Origin: Paracamarosporium sp. OC-R06-R3
Taxonomy: Eukaryota > Ascomycota > Dothideomycetes > Pleosporales > Didymosphaeriaceae
Direction: 5' to 3'
DNA: 64,000 nt
NCBI GenBank assembly: GCA_019828545.1
Contig: JACVRA010000511.1
Coordinates: forward strand, 1-64,000
The notes below the pieces were generated by a model, which did not search any database, was not told the DNA's origin, and worked only from the letters and a program-made list of their open reading frames with translations. The stretch's first letter is position 1; every line of letters begins with the position of its first letter. Below are positions 34,793-47,026 of this stretch, piece by piece. Made by a program: the position numbers and the translations under genes.

Positions 34793-35257
34793 CTAGGAGA
34801 AGTTCCACTCCTGGTCGACGTGGTACCTTCCCCCGGTGTTCGAGCACCCACTCCCAGCATTCTTGTAAGGTTTGCTGTGCGCAAAAGAATTGAAGCTACC
34901 ATCGCCGTTCTCAAGATGGAACGCCTGGTTACCGCAGTCGCGAACGATGTCTGTCCTTATGTCAGCAATCCGACCCCTTCAAAACACATATTTTCTCTTC
35001 GTTCAAGCTTGCAAAGAGGATATGTGAGGTAGACGCGGGATTAGCGTACATGTTCGTCCGTTCTGCGCCGTGAACCGCCCGCCGTTGTAGTTGCACGGGT
35101 TGTCGTGGCCCATGTACACGTACGTGCATGCGTTCTCGCCATCGATCCAGAAGGCAGCGTCGACGTTGCCGTTGTCGTAGTGGGCTTTGCCAAAGTTGAT
35201 GGCAGCGAGGGAGGTGCCAGCCATGAGGGCGGAGATAAGGGCGGTGGTGAACTGCAT
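34793..35257 (-). CDS. Small secreted cysteine-containing protein (effector candidate)
   Basis: Two exons, 35050-35257 and 34793-34950, give 121 residues. The donor T/GTACGC and acceptor GGACAG rejoin the frame as NGRTYIVRDCGNQAF. The N-terminus is a signal peptide (MQFTTALISALMAGTSLAA). The mature part of about 100 residues is polar, rich in Asn, Gly and aromatic residues, and has four cysteines (in ENACTY, DNPCNY, RDCGN and GSGCSN), enough for two disulfides. No known family was recognised. Secretion, size and cysteines fit fungal effector or antimicrobial-type proteins, but this is inference. A TATATAA box lies about 150 bases upstream (35404-35410). It sits in a gene-poor stretch. Confidence 0.72.
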
Positions 35258-35403
35258 GGTTGCTATAGAAGAGTAAGTTTCCTCTCACTAAGTAAGTGGC
35301 CATGGGAGGATCTACCTACGAGGAACTCGACTTGGAGCGAAGCTTGTAATTGAAATGGCTAAGGTGTTGCTTGTTGGTGATGCTTTGGTGGGTGGTGAGG
35401 TTG

Positions 35404-35410
35404 GTTTATA
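35404..35410 (-). promoter_or_regulatory. TATA box of the small secreted protein gene
   Basis: On the minus strand the sequence reads TATATAA about 150 bases before the start codon at 35257. Confidence 0.45.
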
Positions 35411-36653
35411 TACCTTTGTTCTGGAGTTCTGCAAGGTAAAATGGAGTGATGAAGCGTCCCAAAACATCAGCATCGTCTGATATGAGGCTCGTTAAGTCAC
35501 GATACTGTTGTCTTCAATTTGCTACTGCTTTCGTACTACGGCTGTCATCGCTTCGCTCTCCCGATCATCTATGCAACATCAGCGTCTCCACCGAAAAATC
35601 AGCGCGACACCTAATTCACAATGAAGAATTAACGTGACACTTCAATTACTAGTCGGATCTACACATTGGAGCTGCAGCTTCTACGTCAAGCGAAAGGGAT
35701 TGACAAGCTAGGTGCTTTCTCACATGACTGACTTTTCCGTTGTGGTAGCTGGGTTCGGGAACCGACTAATACCAAAAGAGTTATACTTGGTATGTCAGAA
35801 TTAAATGGTTAGTAGTGGCTTCGCATAGGCCGTAATGAGTTGCACGTCTATACCCTTCAGAACAACGGTGAGATGCAGATTCGTTCTGTGCGAGCAAAGT
35901 ATATATTTCCTCATATAGTTAGTGAATGTGTAATAGTTTAGTCCGAGTACCTCCCCGCACGAGTCACCGCAAACGAGTAAATATCCTGATGGTTGACAGT
36001 AACTGCATGCAAGGTGCATTCCCATCAGAAACTATTCTACACCTGTCACTTGCTTGAACACTGAATCCAGTGTCGTTAAACAATTCAAAACAATAAAAGT
36101 TTTTCAAGAACACCGCGTCGCAAACTCCACACTTTAGCGAGTAGGAATGCTGTGTAAGCCTCAAGCCCCACCTCATTCGCCAGCCTCGCGATACAACGAC
36201 CATCAGCTTACCATCTTTGGGCTTTTCGGCGACGGAATACTCCGCAGATACGTAAATCGTGACTGTTGACTCCACCAGCGGAGCGAGAATGGTGCCGGTC
36301 CGGCTTGGAATAAATCCGATGTCACACACGTGGATTGCGCTGGCGTCAGAGCCAAGTGAAAGGAATAAAGTAAATGCAAAGGAGATGACTTGAGTTGCTG
36401 TCGGAGCGGATTTAAAAGACGCATTCGTCAGAAATTGCGGTCGAGAATATACAAGCAAGTCTCGAAGAAGACCTTGATCCCATATCAGGTACATCTCTAA
36501 GGAGTGCATGCTATGGGAAATGGAGACCTGTGAAAATATAGATATTCTTGCATGAATATGTGCACACCGCTTCCCTGATGTGGTTCATTCTAATATAGAA
36601 ATCTATCTGCCATTGAGACTTCACCTTTACAAAAGCGAGCTTCTTGAAGCTTA
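35411..36653. other. Intergenic with a doubtful ORF
   Basis: About 1.2 kb with no firm gene. A minus-strand frame (35964-36509) reads a hydrophobic, signal-like stretch (VISFAFTLFLSLGSDASA), then FIPSRTGTILAPLVESTVT, up to a GTAAGC donor near 36216. A CACAG acceptor about 65 bases further would add about 20 residues and a stop. No proper start was found and it may be chance. Confidence 0.3.
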
Positions 36654-39271
36654 CTATTCCCACGGGGCGAGTTTCGCCTTCTTGCCTTTTTTCTTCTTGC
36701 TTGACGTCGGTGCGAAAGAACCCCATTCATCATCTGCTGGAGGAGGCGCTGTCGCTTGGGTTTCACACGGAATCAATTCCACGATTGGATCCTCGTTTGG
36801 CATGGCTTCAACTGGCTCCTCGGCTGGAATTTCAACTGCATATTCGGTTGGAATATGATCTTCAACTGGATCATCGGCTACGGGGCCTTCTTCCCACATG
36901 CTTTCAGCTGGAGAGGGCTCTGCCATTGGCACCTCAGGAGAAGGAGAACGAGGAATTGGCTCATCTCGACTTATCCCATTGCCATTCCTCATCACAGCCT
37001 CAGCGGGCATTTCATCCTCGCTCTCGCTCTCGCTCTCAATGACAATGTCGTCTATGCAAATTCAGTAAAGGTTTCTGAAGGATATGGGGTTAAACGTACC
37101 GTGCAGAAGACTCGATGGTATCCCCTGCACACCTCTCAATGCCCGCAGACCATCCTCCAACACCTTTAGCTTCTCATTGCACCGAGCTCGTTCGGTGGAG
37201 GAAGCCTCATCTTCCCCGGCTAGTGCAGCAACTGTGTCATCAGTGAGATCGAATACGTCTTCAGGACAGAACAAGCTTGGGAGCTTCTGAATAAGACTAG
37301 CTTCAATGGCTAACACGCTGAAGTCGTCGATGATCTTCTTCAAAGCAACCTGCATCGTGTGAGCCAATGACATTGTGAAGTTGGAGCAGAATTCAGACGC
37401 ACTTTGTAGTAGGCTTCCATGAAGTCCGTTGCCGTGGAGCTGGCGTAGTCGTTCATATCTGCTTCAGTCTTCGTGACAAGGAATTGGACCAGGTTATTGA
37501 CGTTGATACCAAGCTTGATTCTTCCACTGGAAGTGTAGTCCTGGCCGAAAAAGTCCTGTAGGGTGTTCTTGATTTCGCGTGCACGGCGCGCATTCTGTGC
37601 CTTCTGAACGCTCTCTGTCAAATAGTGGTTGTACGTGATAGGATGACCTGCTTCGTGGGGCTCAAGGAGCTCATGAACCTTCTCACCCAGCTCCTTATTG
37701 AAATCTTCCAGTCGTGGATAGATGAAATGTCTCAGGAGTCCGTCCAGCGTGGAACGATTGCAGAAGTTCGATAGCACCGAGCGTACTACGAAATGCACTG
37801 CCTGGACAATCTTTTCATGATTCTCATTGATGAGGTCAACCCAGGGCTCACACTGTTCGCGGAAGAGCTGTCCGATAATAAGTGGATCAAACGTTCCAGG
37901 TAGCTCGCGTCCTCTGCTTCGTTTGAGAAGTGTTTTGACTTTCAACACATAGTCTTCGCGTGTAATTTCCCGAGGATACTCTGCCTGTGCTCCATCCACA
38001 ATAGCATACGTATGCCCTTCTTTGCGCATCACCTCCGCAAAATCTGTCAGGATGTTCTGTAGGACGGCTCTGAGACGCCTTCGGTAACCAATCTCAGTGG
38101 AGGCATCTCCGAAGAAAGGGTCAGAATAGAGACCGTCAGTCGCGGCTTTGACAAGGTTGCTGAAGGACTGACTGATATGCAGAAGATATCGTTGTTGCTC
38201 TTGCAGGGTAACGCGAGATGCACCTAGACTATCCAGTCTATGAATGCAGTCTTCAATCCCGTCCTGTATCTGATTCAGGACATCTGGAAGCTGGGCGTGG
38301 ATTTGATCCCTGAGAATCTCGCTGAGCCTAGGCTTCAAGCAGTGAACCCCGACTTGTGTTGGATCAAGGGATGTCCATACACCAGAGGCGAAGAAACTCT
38401 CCTCCGCAAGATTGCGCTCCTGCAGGGTAGAGTTCCTTGTAGCATAATCCCTGTTGCGCAAGACATGCCATCCCAGTCGAAACTTGACGTCTTTGTTCTG
38501 TGCGAGTTCGACGTAGAAGCGCTCGCTATCGGAACCCTCGTCCAAAGTGTCCGGTTTGGTGATCAACCCAAGGGTACGAACACCCTTCGGATCAATCTCA
38601 CGCGAGTACTTAGTGATGGCTTGGTTATTGAAGTCGTTCTTCGCGGACACGACGGCAAGTATGATGCTTCGCGGGCTCTTCATATACGAAAGAACAAGAG
38701 ACTTGACCGTGTCACTGTCCGCATCAGACTGCAAACGACTGCCAGCTTGGAATAAACCCGGGAGATCGACAAGAGTGAGATGCGGTTGATTAGGACCAGA
38801 AAGCTCTAGTCGAAGAATGTCGGAGCTGAAAACCTTTGTGCTATCATTGATACCCATTGCTGTTTTCGCAGACTCGATGATTTGGTCTAGCTGCAGCGCC
38901 TCTGCTGAGACCGAGACTTCATGCTTGAATTCCAGCAATTTCGCTTTCTCCGCTTCCGAACGCTCTTCATTGGATCCTGGAACAATGCGTATCTTGATAG
39001 GCGATATCGGACCACGGCGAAGTATCAACTCGGTCGCAAACCTGGTGCAAAGGTTGTCCTTGCTAGGGAAGGTCACTCCTGAGATTGCCTCGAGGACTGA
39101 GCTCTTCCCGGAAGATTGTTCGCCGCATACGATGATCTCAGGAAGATCGATATACCGACTAATTCCCTGGGAGCGGAGGTTGTCAACGATATCTAGGAGA
39201 TTACGTGTGTCGTTGGACTGGAGGTTGGTACTGGTGCTAGCTAAACCGTTTGTCTGGCCGTCCCCAGCCAT
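36654..39271 (-). CDS. Dynamin-family GTPase (Mx/fungal dynamin-like)
   Basis: This is a large GTPase of the dynamin superfamily, resembling the Mx-like dynamins common in ascomycetes. Exons 37403-39271, 37100-37349 and 36654-37051 give 838 residues. GTPase motifs are intact: G1 GEQSSGKSS at 50-58, the G2 threonine in NLCTRFAT, G3 DLPG at 169-172 and G4 TKPD at 238-241. The middle/stalk domain follows ([30 protein letters not shown] helices) and a GED-like region ([20 protein letters not shown]). The C-terminus is an acidic, Pro/Glu-rich tail (about 130 residues) ending in a lysine-rich [16 protein letters not shown]. No PH domain is seen. An upstream in-frame ATG at 39352 would add 27 residues, but MAGDGQ at 39271 is the likelier start. 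The exact cellular role is unknown. Confidence 0.85.
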
Positions 39272-40361
39272 GTTTCCGATATAACTGAAGCGCCGTGTTA
39301 AATGTGAGCTTTGTGCTGCTTGGAGGAACACGTTTGAAAATTGAGTCAACACAATATCAATTCAAGACAAGTTGATAAAAAAAGAGGGAAGAAGTCGACG
39401 AGGCTGAACATCTGCGAGAAGTATCACTTGTCCGTTACACAGACCCGCTTTTCCCGCGCTCACCCACGCAGCGACGAAAAGCAGCTCCAAGCGATCAGCA
39501 AAAAATGACTGGTTATCATCATTCCAATTCGACTCAGACGATAGCTGCATGTCGTACCAAGTAACACGAAAACCGCCGGAACCAACACTGAACCTCTCGA
39601 TGAACGCTTCATCGCAGGACCTACAGCATCTCAGCAACCCTGACATAATCATACACCACGAAAGTACATACCGGCAGCCACCTCGCTACACCCATCAGCA
39701 AAGGCAGTAAACGCCATCTCCAGCATATCCGCCCACCCAACCCGACGATGCATGACACCCTGTACCTGCAGGAAACCCCTCACGTGGAACACCAATAGCG
39801 AGCGTCAAGCTCAAGCCAGGCGACGTGTCAGACCGACCTTGGAGCAAAGGGAGTGAACGTCGGTGGAGCCATACCGTTCAGCAGCGCAAAGTAAGATATA
39901 GCTGTTGGTTAGGGAAAGGGGGAAGAGGAGGCTAGGATGCGGTTGCTGTATGCTTATGTAAGACCTTGCTGAGTACTGTGAAAGCCCATTGCATGCGAGC
40001 TGGATGGATTCCTTGGGCGCCTCAGAAGTACCTGGTTGAAAGCAGTGAGAGCAGCCACTGTTTCTGCCTGGGGATGCTGGGGTAGACGCGGCTTACTTGC
40101 GTTGGACACGACGCGCAACTGTTGCACAATCACCATTGCTTAGGATGCAACCCTGTCATATATTCGAACCCCACACATTCACGTTCAATCCTTAATATAC
40201 AAAGAAGCACTGCCTGCTCGAAATCAAGAAGCCGCCGAAGACACATAGCGATGCGGTGCCCAAAACGTGACTCGTCTCTAATAACGCCAAACCATGCAAT
40301 CGGCAGTATGCGTACAGATGCGCTACTCGTACTATACCGGCGTTTCCTTCTATCTTTTCTT
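39272..40361. other. Intergenic, no gene supported
   Basis: About 1.1 kb between the dynamin start and the PTC7 stop; both genes are on the minus strand. Only short overlapping ORFs are present. Confidence 0.4.
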
Positions 40362-41663
40362 TTATTGTTCCGGCTCTTCTACCACCAATGCAATCAGCGC
40401 GGCGATGTCGTCTGGTTTTCCACCGTGCCATGCCTCGCCTGGGAAGTGCTTCTGCACCTCCTTTGCGAAGGGCCCGTCTCGTCGCTGGTTGAGCCCCGTT
40501 TCCTTCGCTTCTTTCGCAATGGCAACGGCTAGCTTCGCTTGCAACGAACTGGCGTCTGCTTTTCTTTCTTGGCTGGCCTGGACTAATTCGCGCAGCTCGC
40601 TTCCGACTTCAAGGACGCCGTTGGTCTCCACCCACGCGCCGATGTCTATCATGTTGCGGCTTACTATGCCAAGCACGTCCTGAGGGCTGAGGTTATCCCA
40701 GACGCCGTCCGTGGCGAACACCAACACATCCCCATGGCGCACACGGTGGTTCGTTACGCTCGCCACCTTGGGAAGGTCTGACAGCGTACTAGGCCCGCCA
40801 AATACCGCCATTTGCACAAGCATGCGCTGCGGAGTCTTGGACAGCTGATAGGGCGTGTTGAACCCGTGCGTCTGCGGCTCCGTAAAATGCCGTACGGCGT
40901 TCAGGCCTAAGTGCATGAAGCCAGAGTCGCCGAGATTCGCCACTTCCACGGTACCGTCCGGCTCCGCGACAGCGAGACATGCCGTGCTGCCACCCCCAAC
41001 GATGCTTTTGTCGTCTATGACATGGTCATAGCCGACCTGTAGTAGACTCTGCGGGTGCAGGGAGGAAGTGTTGGACTTGTGTGGCCATATGCGGGCTGCG
41101 CAGGCCATGTACTCGCACAGGCCGTGGGAAAAGTCGGCGGGATCGATGCCGGACTCCACCCAGCCGCCCACTCCGTCTGCGACACCGAATGCGGTGCTCT
41201 TTGTGGTGCCGACCTGGCTGAAGAAGAAGGCATCCTGTCCGCTCTTCGCGCGCGTGCGCTTTGCTTTTGCAGTTTTGCACGCCCTCAAATCCGTCACCTC
41301 GCTCTTGCTAGGATCGTAGGTATCGCTTGTGTATATGTTCCGTTCGGCATTGAATCTGTCTTGTTTGGCCGAGTAGGAGGAAGCAACGTGGTATGTGAAC
41401 TGCGGCGAGCTTTTCCAGTTATGCGACGACGAGTGAAATGACCGCAGGCCAATTTCGGCGGGCGAGGAATCGCGGTTCAAAGGACATGTCTGCGGTGCGT
41501 AGAGCGAGAAGGAGCGAGCCGCGTGCGGCGTATGGCTTCGTTGGGCGTATGTCGGTGCTAGAAGCGGAGAGGCTGAGATGCAGAAGAGCAATAGTCGTGC
41601 TGAGGCGCCTTGACGCGAGGCGCGCGATGGAAGACCCGCGGCGCCGGCTATGGCAGATGACAT
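40362..41663 (-). CDS. PTC7: PP2C-type protein phosphatase, PTC7-like
   Basis: This is a metal-dependent Ser/Thr phosphatase of the PP2C (PPM) family. Yeast Ptc7 is mitochondrial and controls coenzyme Q synthesis. Single exon, 433 residues. The first 80 residues are rich in Ser, Arg and Ala with few acidic residues (LPSRASRQGASARLLLF), fitting a mitochondrial presequence. The catalytic core carries SGQDAFFFS (Asp 144) and FGVADGVGGWVESG (Asp 163), GGGSTACLAV, VANLGDSGFM, LVFATDGVWDNL and the C-terminal KPDDIAALIALVV, so all the usual metal-binding aspartates are visible. It is divergently arranged with PRP4, with 471 bases between the two starts. Confidence 0.88.
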   Translation of the reverse strand: MSSAIAGAAGLPSRASRQGASARLLLFCISASPLLAPTYAQRSHTPHAARSFSLYAPQTCPLNRDSSPAEIGLRSFHSSSHNWKSSPQFTYHVASSYSAKQDRFNAERNIYTSDTYDPSKSEVTDLRACKTAKAKRTRAKSGQDAFFFSQVGTTKSTAFGVADGVGGWVESGIDPADFSHGLCEYMACAARIWPHKSNTSSLHPQSLLQVGYDHVIDDKSIVGGGSTACLAVAEPDGTVEVANLGDSGFMHLGLNAVRHFTEPQTHGFNTPYQLSKTPQRMLVQMAVFGGPSTLSDLPKVASVTNHRVRHGDVLVFATDGVWDNLSPQDVLGIVSRNMIDIGAWVETNGVLEVGSELRELVQASQERKADASSLQAKLAVAIAKEAKETGLNQRRDGPFAKEVQKHFPGEAWHGGKPDDIAALIALVVEEPEQ

Positions 41664-42134
41664 GGCCGCAGCCCAGGCCTAGAGACGGGCAGTTAGTATG
41701 CGATCGCAGATTGAGCAGGCTGTAGGGCGGGAGCGGGCATGGCAACGGGGTTACCTTTGCGAAGAGTGAAAGGAACTACTTTCTCGCAGGGGGTTGAGCA
41801 CTGGCGTCATGCGGCCTGCTAGCTAACGGTTGTGCGTGGGTAGACTTACAAGCAAGATCTCCAGCATTCTTTGCGCAATTGCTGGCCACACGTCGAGATG
41901 CGGCCGGCGCAGGCAGGGCATCCGTCTCTCAGTTCACGTCAGACCAGCAATCTGGCCCTCGTCGCTTTCGCCCCATGCAAGTACGCACATCGTACATGGC
42001 ATGTTTCACGCAGCCCTATCGGGGAAATCCCGGCCCGCTAGGGACTTTTGGCAAGGGCAGCTCAACCCCACGACCCACGACCCGCGACGTAACCTCCACT
42101 CTCTGCTATTCACACACCGGAGAGCTCAGCCAAC
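41664..42134. promoter_or_regulatory. Divergent PTC7/PRP4 intergenic region
   Basis: These 471 bases separate two start codons on opposite strands, so this must hold both promoters. No specific element was identified. Confidence 0.5.
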
Positions 42135-43814
42135 ATGAGCATGCACCCGTCGCGGCAGGCGTACGTGGAGGAGGACGGCGAGGTAGGCAGCGTTTCTTTT
42201 CGCACAGAGGCCCTTCGTGCACCAGGCGGCAGTCGCAGTCGCGCGAGCTCCTTCCTCGTATCAAACGCAGACGGCAAGGCTAAAGCTGACAGATTGGGGA
42301 CGATACAGGACGAGCCTATGGGGGGCATCGATCTGGCTAACGTGCCCATTGACCGCGACCACTTCATGCCCTCGGGCGTGCCAGGAGGCGGCCACGAACG
42401 AGCATCCGACATCCTGGACCAGTTTGAGCGCAAGAAGCGGGCGCAGCAGATTCTTGTACCGACCGCCGACCGCGACATCAAGCTCAAACTCCGCTCGTTG
42501 GGCGAGCCCATCACCCTTTTCGGTGAAGGTTCATCAGAGCGACGCGATCGACTACGAGCTATCTTGTTCGAACAACTGGAGGCTGGAGGCGAAGATGCAG
42601 ATATCCAAATGCAAGAGGCGGATGAAGCGCCCGGTGAAGGCGATGAGGAGTTCTACACGCAAGGCACTGCCTTGCTTTTGGACGTACGGAGAGATGTCGC
42701 CAAATACTCTCTGCCGCGCGCAAAAGAACGAGTCGCTTTCCAACGGCGTGAGGCAACCATACCGCTCAAGACGCATATCGATTTCCGCAACAAGATCAAG
42801 GATCGACTGAAGGGATTCGAGTTGTACGGATCGCAAACATCGGATCGCCCTGTCAGTATCGTGCGATTCTCGCCTAACGGCCAGTACGTTGCGTATGGAA
42901 ACTGGGGAGGCCAGGTGCGACTGCTTGAGGTACCCAGTCTGGAGCAGAAGAAGGCATACCGAGGAGGCCACACCGAACGAGCCACAGGAATCGACTGGGT
43001 TCCGGGCGCCACTCTGCCCGGCTCAGTGGTTTCCTCTTCGAGCGCAAATTTCGCGTCAGGAGGAGCAGGTGGAAAAGTGCAACTTTGGTCGCTCGATGAT
43101 GACAAACCCCTACGAACTTTGGAAGGGCATGCAGACCGTGTGTGTCGTATAGCATTCCACCCATCAGGGCGCTACCTTGCATCAGCCTCCGACGACACAA
43201 CCTGGCGTCTCTGGGACGTAAACACCGGTCAAGAGGTGCTCATTCAAGAGGGTCACTCAAAGGAAGTCTACACTGTCAGTTTCAACCAAGACGGATCATT
43301 GGTCGCGAGCGGTGGTCTAGATAGTATTGGTCGGGTGTGGGATGTGCGAAGTGGGCGTGTCATCTTCTTGATGGAAAGCCATATCAAGCCCATCTATGGA
43401 CTCGACTGGAGCACCGACGGTCATCGAATTCTATCAGGCTCTGGTGACGGCTTCATGAGGTGTTGGGATGTACGAGCTATGCGAGAGACGAATGCTATCG
43501 CCGCGAATACTGGCGGTGTTACCGACCTTCGATGGTACAAAGGCACCGACGGTCCTTTGCATGGGGTAGCCTTGCAAGAGAATGGCGATGGAGAGCTGAT
43601 ACCGAAGAAGGCTTCCACTTTTGTCGTCTCTTCTGGATTCGACAAGAATGTTCAAGTCTTCTCTGCTGATGACTGGGCTCATTGCAGAACGTTGCAAGGC
43701 CACTCTCAGGCAGTTTTCAGCACTGACGTCACCAGCAATGCGGACTGGATTGTCAGCGGTGGCAAAGACCGCACTGTGAAGTTGTGGGCGAGAGATGATC
43801 AGGAAGGAATATGA
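42135..43814 (+). CDS. PRP4: U4/U6 snRNP protein PRP4 (WD40 repeats)
   Basis: This is a pre-mRNA splicing factor of the U4/U6.U5 tri-snRNP (human PRPF4, yeast Prp4). Single exon, 559 residues. The N-terminal half contains the PRP4/SFM-type motif (TADRDIKLKLRSLGEPITLF, GEGSSERRDRLRAIL). A helical linker follows (SLPRAKERVAFQRREA, IDFRNKIKDRLKGFELYGSQ). The C-terminal half is a WD40 propeller of about seven repeats, with clear GH and WD marks such as RTLEGHADRVCRIAFHPSGR, DTTWRLWDV, GHSKEVYTVSFNQDG and GKDRTVKLWARD. The start MSMHPSRQ is the first ATG of the frame. Family and domain order agree fully. Confidence 0.9.
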   Translation: MSMHPSRQAYVEEDGEVGSVSFRTEALRAPGGSRSRASSFLVSNADGKAKADRLGTIQDEPMGGIDLANVPIDRDHFMPSGVPGGGHERASDILDQFERKKRAQQILVPTADRDIKLKLRSLGEPITLFGEGSSERRDRLRAILFEQLEAGGEDADIQMQEADEAPGEGDEEFYTQGTALLLDVRRDVAKYSLPRAKERVAFQRREATIPLKTHIDFRNKIKDRLKGFELYGSQTSDRPVSIVRFSPNGQYVAYGNWGGQVRLLEVPSLEQKKAYRGGHTERATGIDWVPGATLPGSVVSSSSANFASGGAGGKVQLWSLDDDKPLRTLEGHADRVCRIAFHPSGRYLASASDDTTWRLWDVNTGQEVLIQEGHSKEVYTVSFNQDGSLVASGGLDSIGRVWDVRSGRVIFLMESHIKPIYGLDWSTDGHRILSGSGDGFMRCWDVRAMRETNAIAANTGGVTDLRWYKGTDGPLHGVALQENGDGELIPKKASTFVVSSGFDKNVQVFSADDWAHCRTLQGHSQAVFSTDVTSNADWIVSGGKDRTVKLWARDDQEGI

Positions 43815-46800
43815 GTATATACCCCGGGGAAGTTTCTTTTACAGATTCCGAGAATCATACGATAAAGAGTACGCCGTCATTCTTCAAGGCAGACACTAAA
43901 GGAGGAAGGGAGGTCACTTCGCGCGTTTTCCGACGGTATAGGAGCTGCTCAAGCTTGCCATCGTGTCGCAGCAATGGCCCTACCAAGATAGGGCATACAA
44001 CGCGAAACTACGCGCAATCGAAAGGCAAAGTGCCGATATCTCTCATCAACATCTGACCAGCATCTGGGCCTTTCACATTGACAATCTTACAAACACTCTA
44101 CAACGCATCTACAACGCATCTCCGTGTGCCTTGTTAATCATTTACTAATGCCCCTGATACTGCCGGAGATAGGCCTCATGCTCAAAGATATGCCATAGCG
44201 TACCACCTCGGTAGTTGGAGGGTCACAGACGCCCGTCCACTGCCATGCGGCTACGTGCGCGCGGGGAGGTCGCAGCGTCCAAAGGGGGCCGGCATGCCAT
44301 GAGGTTACTCCACCACTTGGTCGCACGAGACAATGCACGCTGCTACTTTCCGCCGGTAACATGTGAGCGGAAGTCGTCTCATGCATACAGCTGTCTCACA
44401 CACACCGCAAGGGATATGATGCCCATCAGACCATTCCTCATTGCAATCATTCACATGTCTAGAACATACCAACGACGATTGACCATTACTGTTTTGTCGT
44501 CTCTTCTCACCGCACAATGGATCAGCGAATCCAGCGCAATTGTGTCGGATGTCGACTGGTTGCTCGGGCCATCAACAAAAGTCCAAGCTCGTAGCGTCCG
44601 GTGGAAGAATCAATTGGATCGCTCACCGCACATCCGTTCTGAAACCTGGTATCCACAGTCTTGTGAAAATAGAAGGCAGGCCACGGCCAGCCACGGACGG
44701 GCGCTTACCGTCATCGCTCCAAGTTTAGGCCGCGGTCAATTTCCTGAGCAGTGTTGAGAGCGTGGGAAGTGAGTCATCTTGAAGAAAAACCGACGTGTAC
44801 GATTCTGCCAAGCCATCAATTCTTCTCTACAATTCCATCCAACAAGAAGATAGGATGTTCGAGCAGCATTAGTGGCCGAATCCGCATGCAACCACGCGAG
44901 CTTGCAGCAAGTGGAAGCGCGGTGCAGAAGTGCGCTGCGTGAGGATGGGACCACTAAGCGATCCATCCACGGCTACAGCCTCACAATTGTGGCAGCCACA
45001 CTTGTAGCGCTCAAAACGGAAACACTGCGACTTCTCGCCTTGCGCGTTGGGCGTCAACGCTCTCCGACGCATGAAAAGTGAATTATTGCTTTCGGATCGG
45101 TGAGGCGCTCGGCCAATGTCGCCGTTGTCTCGGTTCTTGTCTACGAAGAGGCCAGTGAGCACAATGAGTGGACTGAGGCATCCTCAGCTCTAGCGTCCGA
45201 GCATGATCCTGGCAAAACATTGTCTGTACGCGTACGCGCGTAGAGAGGATCAACAAGCAACAGGCGATCTGATCCAGAGCAAGCAGCCTCCGCACGCGGG
45301 CTGTGACAGCGGCTGTGCTCGTCCACGGTCCTGGCGCCGAATTGATTTTCAAGAGCAACAATGGCGTTGTAGCCGAGCGCAAATGACCGCATCACTCTGG
45401 CGTATCGCGTTGGTTAGGGATGGATTGTCTTAGACGCCATCCTATTCGTTGCACCATGGCGAATAGCGGGCGCAAACATGCACAGCAGAGTCTTATAGAC
45501 GGGAATAAAAACCATTGGCGAGCAAAGAGCGGCTCTTTGCTTGTCAGTTTTCTGACTAGGAATTTGACGGCTGTCAGGCGGAGGCTGGTGCAAACGGTTG
45601 CATTTGCGTAGGGCCTCGGGCAAATTGAAGGGAAAGAGGGAGGGCTAGCGGATGATGGGCGGACCGAGAATCACATCGCAATACCGTCCGGCTGGGACGT
45701 GAGGATGGCGGATAGGCTATTCATCACTTGTGGGACAGAACGATTGCACAGTGGCTGCCGTGTTTGCGTCGGATCGCCTCAGGGCGGGCGTGGACCAGCC
45801 GGATGGAGATGGTGCTGCTTGGTACCTTACACCAAGCTCTCCTCACGAAAATGCAATCGAGCACAGAGGCGGGGGCGAGTGTTAAGCAAAAAGCAGGCTT
45901 CCCTGCGCATCGGCGAGAGGGCGGTGAGATGACTCGCGGTCGGGGAAGTTGGACGGATGACAGGATAAAAAAGCGAGCAGAGAGGGAGCACCTGGCTCGC
46001 CAATTGAGCAGAGGCCTCGGCGAAAGTGGGAAGTTGGAACAGAGTCGGCTGACGTGCGGAAGACGGATCAACGATGGCTCTGCAGCAGGCCTGGACTGGT
46101 GTTGAGGCAGCGGGAGCTTACGGGCCGACAGCGCCCTGGACGACTCAGCAGACCTGGGGAAGCGTCTCCTGACGAGCACGGCAGGACGCAGCAGGCTTCA
46201 CGACGGGCGACTCACCACGACGTGTGCGGCGGCATGGGCGGGCTGCAGGCCTCAGCAGAGATTTCGGCGGCGGGGGAGGCCCAGGGAGGCAGGCTGGGAC
46301 GGGCGAATGAGGCCTTGTCTGATGGCAAGAAGGGCCGGCCCGCGTAGGGCCAGGCCAGAAGCGACGGTATCGATAGATGGAATGGTAGCGGGCGGGCGCG
46401 CGGCTGTCGTACCAGAGCAGGGTGCAGTAGTGAATGGGCAGCGTGAAGGACGGCGGCTCGACAAACGGCGCCAGCAGCAGACGGAGCGATCAGAGGCACG
46501 CGTCGGGGCAGACGGGCAGACAAACAGGGAGCGGTCGCAGTGAATGGATGGCTGGCTGCATGGAGGCCGCAGAGCCAGTCGTCGCGCAGGCGTGCTGCAG
46601 GCGTACCCGACGCGGCCGGGGCGCCGAATCGAAGGGCGCGGCGCTGTTTCGCGTGCATCCCACGGAATTGAGGCCCCTGCCACGCCCAGCCAAGCTAAGG
46701 GAGGCCCCGGCACCCGTAGCGCACCAGCGCGCACCCCCCACCAAGCTGCCTGCATCACTTATCAGCAGGCCCAGCCCGCGCCCGCTAGAGCTCGCTCCCC

Positions 46801-47026
46801 ACCACAGACTCTCCCTCTCCCTGCACCGCTGCCCACGCCCGGCAGTGCGAGCAGACTCACACAAAGACCCTCCAAGCCCAGCACGCTCTGAGCAGCGAGC
46901 AGTCGCCGTCTTTTGGCCCTTGTCCAGCGTGCGAGACCCCGATTGCCGGAACAGGCTACCCACACCGCCAGTCCCGCCCTCCACACCGGTACTTTGGTAC
47001 TTCGCTACAAGAGCCCTTGGTCCGCC
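43815..47026. other. Long gene-free upstream region of the bZIP gene
   Basis: About 3.2 kb with no supported gene. Many ORFs of 60-180 codons overlap on both strands, none with a motif. From about 46200 the DNA becomes GC-rich and, near 46650-46980, pyrimidine-rich on the plus strand, consistent with a long promoter and 5' leader for the bZIP gene at 47027. Confidence 0.5.

Noticed and set aside
36203..36509. Secreted-protein-like ORF on the minus strand
   Set aside because: It has a signal-like hydrophobic stretch and a GTAAGC donor, but no usable start codon before the hydrophobic stretch and no family; kept only as a note in the intergenic entry.
40140..40180. tRNA B-box-like GGGGTTCGAAT on the minus strand
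   Set aside because: No pairing T-stem, anticodon stem or A-box around it, so not a tRNA gene.
44215..44757. 180-codon plus-strand ORF
   Set aside because: No motif, signal or conserved texture; a length expected by chance in several kb of GC-balanced noncoding DNA.
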